A DNA stretch of 64,000 bases from Mayfieldus sp038040285 (GTDB lineage Bacteria; Actinomycetota; Thermoleophilia; Solirubrobacterales; 70-9): positions 94,227 to 158,226 of the forward strand of contig JBBPIN010000001.1 of NCBI GenBank assembly GCA_038040285.1, read 5' to 3'. Below, one piece after another: positions 58,871 to 64,000 of this stretch; position 1 is the first letter of the stretch, and each line of letters begins with the position of its first letter. A program made the translations under genes and the position numbers. A model generated the notes under the pieces. It was not told where the DNA came from. It made no database searches and was given only the letters and a program-made list of their open reading frames with translations.

Positions 58871-59538
58871 GGTCGGCGTCTCTCAGCGGGGCCCGCCTGC
58901 GATCGAGGTTCCCCAGGCGCCGACCCGGTGACCGTGAACATCGTGTGCTGGCCAGCGGCGTAATGACCGGGCAGGTTGCAGAAGAGCATGTAACGCCCGG
59001 GCTTCAGGGTGAGTGTCATGTGGCCGGTCTGCCCCGGCGCCATGTCCTCGATCATTCCTTGCGCTGCATCCTCCTTGGGGAGCCCGGAGGCGTCCATCAC
59101 CATCGGCATCCGTTCGACCATCAGCTCGTGGGGAACCTGACCCACGTTGCGCGCGGTGAACTCAACCTTGCCGGCCGGAACGCTGGTGACGTTGGGGCGA
59201 ACCCAGAACTCACCCAGAGTGGCGCTGACCCTGTGCACCGGACCGGACGCTGCCGTTGCCGGGCCGTTACGCGCACCTGCGGTGCCTCCGCCCGTCATCG
59301 CCGCGGGCATGTTGCCTCTCATCTGGGAGTGCATCGTCAGCGCGGCGTCGTTGTTGCTCTGCAGCTTGAAAGCGACCGCCAAGAGTGCCGCCAGCCCGAG
59401 CAGAACCGCGAAAAACACGCCGAGCTCCACCGCGCCATTGCGCGCGGACTTTGCGTGCAGCTCGCGGCGTAGCTCCTCAAGTTCGGCTTCCAGTTCTCCG
59501 GTGGTGTAGGAGTGCTCCTTTTCAGTTGCGAGTGCCAT
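58867..59538 (-). CDS. Membrane-anchored cupredoxin
   Basis: 223 residues: N-terminal coiled helix (TGELEAELEELRRELHAKSA), one membrane helix (VFFAVLLGLAALLAVAF), linker, and a cupredoxin domain. Copper ligands His (VPHELMVER), Cys and His (MLFCNLPGHYAAGQ) are present. The axial Met of CNIPGHYAQGM-type proteins is Gln here. It should carry electrons on the outer face. Overlaps flavoprotein A by four bases. Confidence 0.85.
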   Translation of the reverse strand: MALATEKEHSYTTGELEAELEELRRELHAKSARNGAVELGVFFAVLLGLAALLAVAFKLQSNNDAALTMHSQMRGNMPAAMTGGGTAGARNGPATAASGPVHRVSATLGEFWVRPNVTSVPAGKVEFTARNVGQVPHELMVERMPMVMDASGLPKEDAAQGMIEDMAPGQTGHMTLTLKPGRYMLFCNLPGHYAAGQHTMFTVTGSAPGEPRSQAGPAERRRP

Positions 59539-59669
59539 CTGGGGTTCCCTTCCTGGGTTTCACGTCGATTCAACTCCGAGATAGGGGCGCACGCATCCGC
59601 AATACGCCGAATCCTGCTTGCGGCTTTCGCGCTTACTGTGTACGTGCCCGCCCGCATGCGGCACGGCCT

Positions 59670-61046
59670 TCAGTCACCGCTCAACTCCGATCCCTTCAGC
59701 GCCGCGCTCCACTCCTCCCGCTTCACGGCATGCGAGGGCGGCAGCGTCAAGTTCAGCTGTTCTGCGACGTTCAGCCACCGCAGGGCGGTCCGATAGTCGT
59801 GCCAGCGGGCGTCGGCATCGGCGGCTGCCAGAGCCAGTTCGACCGCCTCCTGGTGCTCGTCCGCGGTCTCGGCCGGATCCTCTCCGTGAAGCGGGGGCAG
59901 ATCGTCCAGCATGGGCGGCGGGTCGGGGTCATCGCCGCGCGCGAGGTAGGGCGCGAGGTGGCGCGCGGCGATCTTGCTTGGCGGCCACCACAGCGGCACG
60001 ACGCCGCTCGCCGAGGAGCCCGTGCGGTCGCCGATCACCGAGCGCAGATAGCGAGGTGCCGTCCCGGTCAGAAGGGCGCCTCGCAGCACGGGGCGGAAGG
60101 GGACCTTGGCAATGCTCGCGTCGACGCAGGAAGCGATCGACGTCGCCGCGACGTCGGCCTGCTGGGTGGCGAGGCCGCCCTGCTTGACCGGGAACCATGT
60201 CGCATCACCTGCCGCGTACACGCGTGTCAGGCCGTCGACCTGCATGTATGGATCGGTGCCGATGAATCCCCTCGGTCCCTGGGGGACTCCGGGGATCGGG
60301 GGGACCTCCAGCCGTGGCAGCGCCACCACGCGGTCGGCGAGAACCCGCTCACCGCTGGCGACGACGAGGCCCCGCCCCTCGACCGCGCTCGGGGCCGTGG
60401 AGCCGCGGAACTGGATCCCGGCATCGGCAAGAAGGCGCGCCACCGGCTCGCTGGCGCGGTGGCCGAACATCTCCAACGGCTCGACCTCGGAGGTGACCAC
60501 GGTCAGCTCCACGTTGGCGAGCCCGCGTTCGGAGACGTGATGAGCGGTGAGCAGGGCAAGCTCGTAGAGCGGCAGCGCCCAACGAACGGTCGCTGGCGCT
60601 GCGAAGACGAGTCGCTTGACCTCGCCATCCTCGACTGCTGACAGGAGGTCGCGGTACGCCTCGTTTGCTTCCGGCCCGCTGTACGTCAACGCCCCGGGCA
60701 GTTCCGGGACCGGGCGAACGCCGACCGCGAGCAGCAAGGCGTCGTACTCCAGCTCGAGCCCCGATTCGGTCAGAGCCGTCCTGCGCCCCGGATTCACCGC
60801 GCTCAGAAGGTCCTGGCGAAATGGGACGACGTGCTCTGCCGCGAGCTTGTCCAGCTCCAGGCGCCGCGCACCGCCGAGACCGAATGGTTCGGCTAGGGCA
60901 AGCGGTCGGTAGACGAATTCTCGACCACCCGACAGCAGCTCGATGCGAGCGCGACTTCCCAGGAGATCCCGCAGGGCGAGGAGCGCTTCCACTCCGGCGA
61001 CGCCTCCCCCGGCGATGAGGACCTTGAACCGATCGTCGCCTGCCAT
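59670..61046 (-). CDS. FAD oxidoreductase, sulfide:quinone reductase/NDH-2-like (copy B)
   Basis: 458 residues, paralogue of copy A: FKVLIAGGGVAGVEALLAL, EFVYRPLALAEPFG, EYDALLLAVGVRPVPE, LTRVYAAGDATWFPVKQGGL and the shared PLWWPPSKIAARHLAPYL. A C-terminal extension of about 70 residues (AVELALAAADADARWHDYRT) is extra. Located between the two cupredoxin genes. Confidence 0.82.
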   Translation of the reverse strand: MAGDDRFKVLIAGGGVAGVEALLALRDLLGSRARIELLSGGREFVYRPLALAEPFGLGGARRLELDKLAAEHVVPFRQDLLSAVNPGRRTALTESGLELEYDALLLAVGVRPVPELPGALTYSGPEANEAYRDLLSAVEDGEVKRLVFAAPATVRWALPLYELALLTAHHVSERGLANVELTVVTSEVEPLEMFGHRASEPVARLLADAGIQFRGSTAPSAVEGRGLVVASGERVLADRVVALPRLEVPPIPGVPQGPRGFIGTDPYMQVDGLTRVYAAGDATWFPVKQGGLATQQADVAATSIASCVDASIAKVPFRPVLRGALLTGTAPRYLRSVIGDRTGSSASGVVPLWWPPSKIAARHLAPYLARGDDPDPPPMLDDLPPLHGEDPAETADEHQEAVELALAAADADARWHDYRTALRWLNVAEQLNLTLPPSHAVKREEWSAALKGSELSGD

Positions 61047-61088
61047 CGGGCCGTCGATCTCCTCAGCGCTGGTCTCCGGCGTTCCGAT

Positions 61089-61562
61089 CTACTTGACGGT
61101 GATGGTCCCGTACATCCCCTGCGCGTAGTGGCCGGGGATGTTGCAGAACATCACGTACTTGCCCGGCGAGAGCTTGAAGGTGCCTTGTTTCGTGTCTCCG
61201 GGCGCCACGTCAGCGATCTCACCCGCGTCCTCTCCCAGCGATTCGAGCTTCGCCTCGTCCACCTCGCCATCGGACGTCGTAGGCAGCTTGGAGGGGTTCG
61301 CGCTCGTCTTCGCCAGCACCAACTCGTGCACGAGCTGGCCCTTGTTGGGGGCACTGATCGTCACCGAGCCGGCCTTGGCGCTCGCATCCTTTGGCGTGAA
61401 GAAGTCGTCAGCCATTTGTATCTGCAGGGTGTTGCCGCTGGAATCGCCGGCCGCCGAGCCTTCGGTCTGGGTGGTCGTGCCACCCCCGCCACCCCCACAC
61501 CCGGTGGCGATCGCACCGGCCATCGAGGCCAGGGCCATCGTGATGATCGTGGTGCGCTTCAT
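61089..61562 (-). CDS. Cupredoxin lipoprotein
   Basis: 157 residues: signal peptide with lipobox IATGC, Gly/Thr linker, cupredoxin domain. Copper ligands His (LVHELVLAK), Cys, His and Met (MFCNIPGHYAQGMYGTI) are complete. Anchored to the outer face of the membrane; the natural electron partner of the adjacent flavoproteins (inference). Confidence 0.9.
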   Translation of the reverse strand: MKRTTIITMALASMAGAIATGCGGGGGGTTTQTEGSAAGDSSGNTLQIQMADDFFTPKDASAKAGSVTISAPNKGQLVHELVLAKTSANPSKLPTTSDGEVDEAKLESLGEDAGEIADVAPGDTKQGTFKLSPGKYVMFCNIPGHYAQGMYGTITVK

Positions 61563-61710
61563 GTCAGCCTCGCATTTCTGGAGAAGCCCCTTCGTTCTTG
61601 CATCAGCCCCGAAAGTACGCTTGCCGAGGAGAGCTGAAATCGGGGTTGGGCCGTAAAGATCGGTGGCCCGCTACGTACCTGGATACGGCCGGTCCGCAGC
61701 TGCAGCGCCG

Positions 61711-61729
61711 TGGTCTGGGCCTTAGACCA
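61711..61729. promoter_or_regulatory. Inverted repeat between the response regulator and cupredoxin genes
   Basis: TGGTCT-N7-AGACCA, 22 bases after the response-regulator stop and about 150 bases upstream of the cupredoxin lipoprotein start. Could be a terminator-like hairpin or a regulator site. Confidence 0.35.
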
Positions 61730-61750
61730 GGTCCGAGCCGTGCTCGCCGT

Positions 61751-62407
61751 CTAAGGGGAATCCGAGCGTTCCGTGAGACCGCGGTCGAGGGCGTAGCGGA
61801 CCAGCTCGGCTCGCGATTCGAAGCGCAGCTTCTGTTGGATGTGGGTTCGATGGGCCTCGACCGTCCGCACGCTGACGAACAGCTTCTCGGCAATCTCTTG
61901 ATTGGTGTGGCCGAGCGCCACGAGGCTGAGTACCTCAACCTCGCGCTCGCTCAGCCCGCCGGGGGGCCCCTCCTGCTCCGGTTCCCGCGCAAGCCGAGCT
62001 CCCAGCTCGGGGTCGACGTAGGTGGCACCGCCGGCGACCTGCCTGACGGCGCTGACCAGTGTGCTTTGCGCTGCTTCCTTGAGGATGTAGCCGCTGGCCC
62101 CGGCGCGCAGCGCCGCGCGGGCGTAAGCGGGGTCGGACTGCATCGTCAACACGACGACGTGCGTACCCTCGCCGGCCTCCCGGAGCTCAGGAATCGCATC
62201 GATGGCTGAGGTCCCCGGCATCACGATGTCGAGCACCACGACCTCCGGCTTGTAGGCCCTGACCTTGCGAAGAGCCTCGTCGGCGTCGGCGGCCTCGGCG
62301 AGGACCTCGAGGTCCTCCTCGGCATCGAGCAGAGTGCGAAGACCGCTCCGCACTACCGGGTGATCGTCGGCGATCACGATGGAGATCCGGTCGGCCGCCT
62401 CCGTCAT
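61751..62407 (-). CDS. NarL/FixJ-family response regulator
   Basis: 218 residues. Receiver: ISIVIADDHPVVRSGLRTLL, phospho-Asp in EVVVLDIVMPG, Thr/Lys in VVLTMQ and GYILKEA. LuxR-type HTH: LSEREVEVLSLVALGHTNQE IAEKLFVSVRTVEAHRTHI. ATG overlaps the kinase stop by four bases. Expected to regulate the redox cluster downstream. Confidence 0.94.
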   Translation of the reverse strand: MTEAADRISIVIADDHPVVRSGLRTLLDAEEDLEVLAEAADADEALRKVRAYKPEVVVLDIVMPGTSAIDAIPELREAGEGTHVVVLTMQSDPAYARAALRAGASGYILKEAAQSTLVSAVRQVAGGATYVDPELGARLAREPEQEGPPGGLSEREVEVLSLVALGHTNQEIAEKLFVSVRTVEAHRTHIQQKLRFESRAELVRYALDRGLTERSDSP

Positions 62408-63504
62408 CTGGAGTCCACAGGCACGCGAAGAACGACCTCGGTGCCCCTTCCGGGTGCCGAATCGATGGTCAGCTCCCCGCCGATGAGCTCGGCTCGCTCG
62501 CGCATTCCGCCCAGGCCCAGGCCGCTGGCGGGAGCTGCGTCGACATCGAATCCGTGGCCGTTGTCGCTGACGCTGGCGATGACCTGGCCGTTGGCCTCGG
62601 CCAACCCGACTTCGACGGCGCTCGCGTCCGCGTGCCTGGCCGCGTTGGTGAGAGCCTCCTGGACGACCCGGTAAATCGTCGTCTCCAGCGCTGGATCGAG
62701 ACGTCGCTCGAACGTGGGGTGACGAAAGGTAACTTTGATCGTCTCGCCGGCAGGACTGTCCTCCACCAGCTGCTTAAGCGCCGCAGTAAGCCCGAGATCG
62801 TCGAGGGTGCTCGGGCGGAGGCGCATCGCAATCCGGCGCAACTGACGCATTGCCTCGACGACCTCGCCACCCAATCGTCTGGCCTCGCTCCGCGCCGCCT
62901 CGAAGTCTGTTGCCGCCTCTATCCGCCCCAGGCCTAGCGATAGCCCTGTCAGCGCCTGCGCCGTTTCGTCGTGGAGCCCGCGGGCGATGCGACGGCGTTC
63001 CTCCTCCTGTGCCCTGATCGAGCGATGCAGGATCTCGCGGCGCAGTTCGCTTTGAGCCTTCTCAGCCTGCAGGCGCAGATCGGCTTCCATGGCGTGCCGC
63101 TCCCTCTCGTGGAGCGCTGCTTCGGCGCGCTTGCGTTCGGAAACGTCCCGGATGATGCTCGTGATTAGCAGGCCTTCGTCGGTCTGCAGGGGGCTGAGGC
63201 TGATCTCGACTGGAAGCTCGCTTCCGTCCTTGCGGCGTAGAGACAGCTCCAAGCCGACACCCATGGGGCGAGTGCGCGGATTGGCCGTGTAGTCGCGGCG
63301 GTGAGCCGTGTGGATCTCGCGAAGCCGTCCGGGAACGAGAATCTCGACCTCCTCGCCGACCAGCTCGCTTCGCGAGTAGCCGCTGAGGCGCTCCGCCTCC
63401 CCGTTGACGATCTGGATCGTTCCGTGATCGTCGACGATCACGATCGCATCTGGCGCCGATTCGAGGAGTCCTTCGAACCTTTGCTCCGACGCTGCGGAGA
63501 TCAT
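62404..63504 (-). CDS. PAS-domain histidine kinase (HisKA_3 type)
   Basis: 366 residues, no membrane helix. PAS (FEGLLESAPDAIVIVDDHGT to RRKDGSELPVEISLSPLQTD), coiled linker, HisKA_3 with IARGLHDETAQALTGLSLGL (phospho-His), HATPase with YRVVQEALTNAARHADAS, VSDNGHGFD and GLGLGGMRERAELIGG. A cytosolic sensor, perhaps of redox state or a small ligand, acting on the coupled response regulator. First gene of the leftward two-gene operon. Confidence 0.92.
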   Translation of the reverse strand: MISAASEQRFEGLLESAPDAIVIVDDHGTIQIVNGEAERLSGYSRSELVGEEVEILVPGRLREIHTAHRRDYTANPRTRPMGVGLELSLRRKDGSELPVEISLSPLQTDEGLLITSIIRDVSERKRAEAALHERERHAMEADLRLQAEKAQSELRREILHRSIRAQEEERRRIARGLHDETAQALTGLSLGLGRIEAATDFEAARSEARRLGGEVVEAMRQLRRIAMRLRPSTLDDLGLTAALKQLVEDSPAGETIKVTFRHPTFERRLDPALETTIYRVVQEALTNAARHADASAVEVGLAEANGQVIASVSDNGHGFDVDAAPASGLGLGGMRERAELIGGELTIDSAPGRGTEVVLRVPVDSR

Positions 63505-63914
63505 TGGGAGCGGATTTCTTGCATCGGTCGTCGGGACGCTAGCTCAACCGCTCATGCATTCACCCGCAGATCATCGGCTGAATTGGCCGCCCGCTCAATG
63601 CAGCGACCCGCAATCCCAGCCACCGACTTGGCCTTGTGCCGAAAGGACTGACGCTGAAGGTCGGCGAGGTGTCGCCCCGGGTTTCCGGACTGAGAATCCG
63701 GCGTCCTTGAGCGTTTGGCACGGAGAACCACCGGGGCCCGTTCGCGAAACTGGAGCCCCGCTCCTACAGACCGGAGAGCGGTTTCCGCTTGGCGGTGCAG
63801 GTTTGAGGGGTGAGCGACCAGATTGGCGACCGCCTAGATTGCAACCGCGAAAGGCCAGACTCTTGGTACCCGATTGGTACCCGCGCCTTCGGCCTCATCA
63901 GGCCATCAGACATG
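63505..63914. other. Gene-free region with the second tRNA-like repeat
   Basis: 410 bases without a supported gene. Holds the direct repeat (63676-63700) and a TTGGTACCCGATTGGTACCCG tandem (63866-63886). Confidence 0.4.
63676..63700 (-). repeat. 25-bp tRNA-like direct repeat, copy 2
   Basis: CCCGGGTTTCCGGACTGAGA-ATCCG, identical to 55972-55996. Here the minus-strand hairpin CCGGA-TTCTCAG-TCCGG has a full 5-bp stem like an anticodon arm (CTC), but T-arm and acceptor are missing. Confidence 0.6.
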
Positions 63915-63942
63915 AGAAAGGCCCCATTTCCGGGGCCTTTCT
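63915..63942. terminator. Terminator downstream of the initiator tRNA
   Basis: Perfect 11-bp stem AGAAAGGCCCC/GGGGCCTTTCT with a six-base loop, three bases past the tRNA 3' end on the minus strand. Confidence 0.8.
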
Positions 63943-63945
63943 CGA

Positions 63946-64000
<55 letters not shown>

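Noticed and set aside
63860..63890. Remnant of a tyrosine integrase next to the tRNA (TTGGTACCCG tandem)
   Set aside because: Only a short repeated word; no catalytic motif survives, so no integrase is claimed.

Overview
The window is GC-rich, densely coded and bacterial. GTG starts are frequent, Shine-Dalgarno sites are AGGAGG-like, and many neighbouring genes overlap at start/stop codons. The gene set (ECF sigma/anti-sigma/lipoprotein_15 unit, DUF5679 mini-protein, DUF6328 membrane protein, SCP2 plus acyl-CoA dehydrogenase, liv transporter, endoglycoceramidase-like GH5) suggests an actinobacterium, probably of the Thermoleophilia/Solirubrobacterales type. That placement is inferred from gene content; no rRNA is present to test it.

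Layout. 1-15000: thiolase (partial), coiled-coil membrane protein, DUF5679 protein, lysophospholipid acyltransferase-like protein, sigma/anti-sigma/lipoprotein operon, PAS protein, metallo-beta-lactamase (MBL) fold hydrolase plus enoyl-CoA hydratase, HD hydrolase with a frameshift, subtilase with an inserted domain, then a branched-chain amino-acid transporter (livK facing livHMGF). 15400-24270: an 8.05-kb integrative element splits a membrane-protein gene; a 10-bp core marks both junctions (15507-15516 and 23552-23561). It carries a large and a small serine recombinase, a P4/D5-type primase-helicase at the end of a chain of about ten overlapping small genes (several helix-turn-helix proteins), and a secreted cargo protein. 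24230-45500: SnoaL-like protein, a methylthioadenosine deaminase/phosphorylase pair, K+/H+ antiporter, MarR plus exporter, ion channel, acetyl-CoA synthetase, Ca2+/H+ antiporter, MBL-rhodanese protein, a TetR/SCP2/acyl-CoA dehydrogenase/hydrolase cluster, a GGDEF-EAL protein and a benzoylformate decarboxylase-like enzyme. 45550-54220: cyclopropane-fatty-acid synthase and desaturase, GH5 glycosidase, small VOC/SHOCT/SRPBCC genes, nitrilase and a diguanylate cyclase. 54380-55960: decayed genes (TetR, ABM protein, an unknown). 55970-63700: a leftward redox/stress cluster (universal stress proteins, two sulfide:quinone-reductase-like flavoproteins, two cupredoxins, a sensor kinase/response regulator pair) between two 25-bp tRNA-like direct repeats. 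63946-64000: 3' part of an initiator tRNA.

How genes work together. livK binds branched-chain amino acids and livHMGF import them; the acyl-CoA enzymes and acetyl-CoA synthetase feed fatty-acid or related catabolism; the desaturase and cyclopropane synthase tune membrane lipids; the right-hand cluster looks like membrane- or periplasm-facing electron transfer controlled by its own two-component system. In the element, recombinases, primase and regulators form a self-contained excision/replication module without capsid or conjugation genes, so a satellite-like or integrative-plasmid life style is the simplest inference.

Several genes carry apparent frameshifts (near 7190, 28590, 54770-54840 and 55770). 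They may be true decay or assembly indels; the sequence alone cannot tell.
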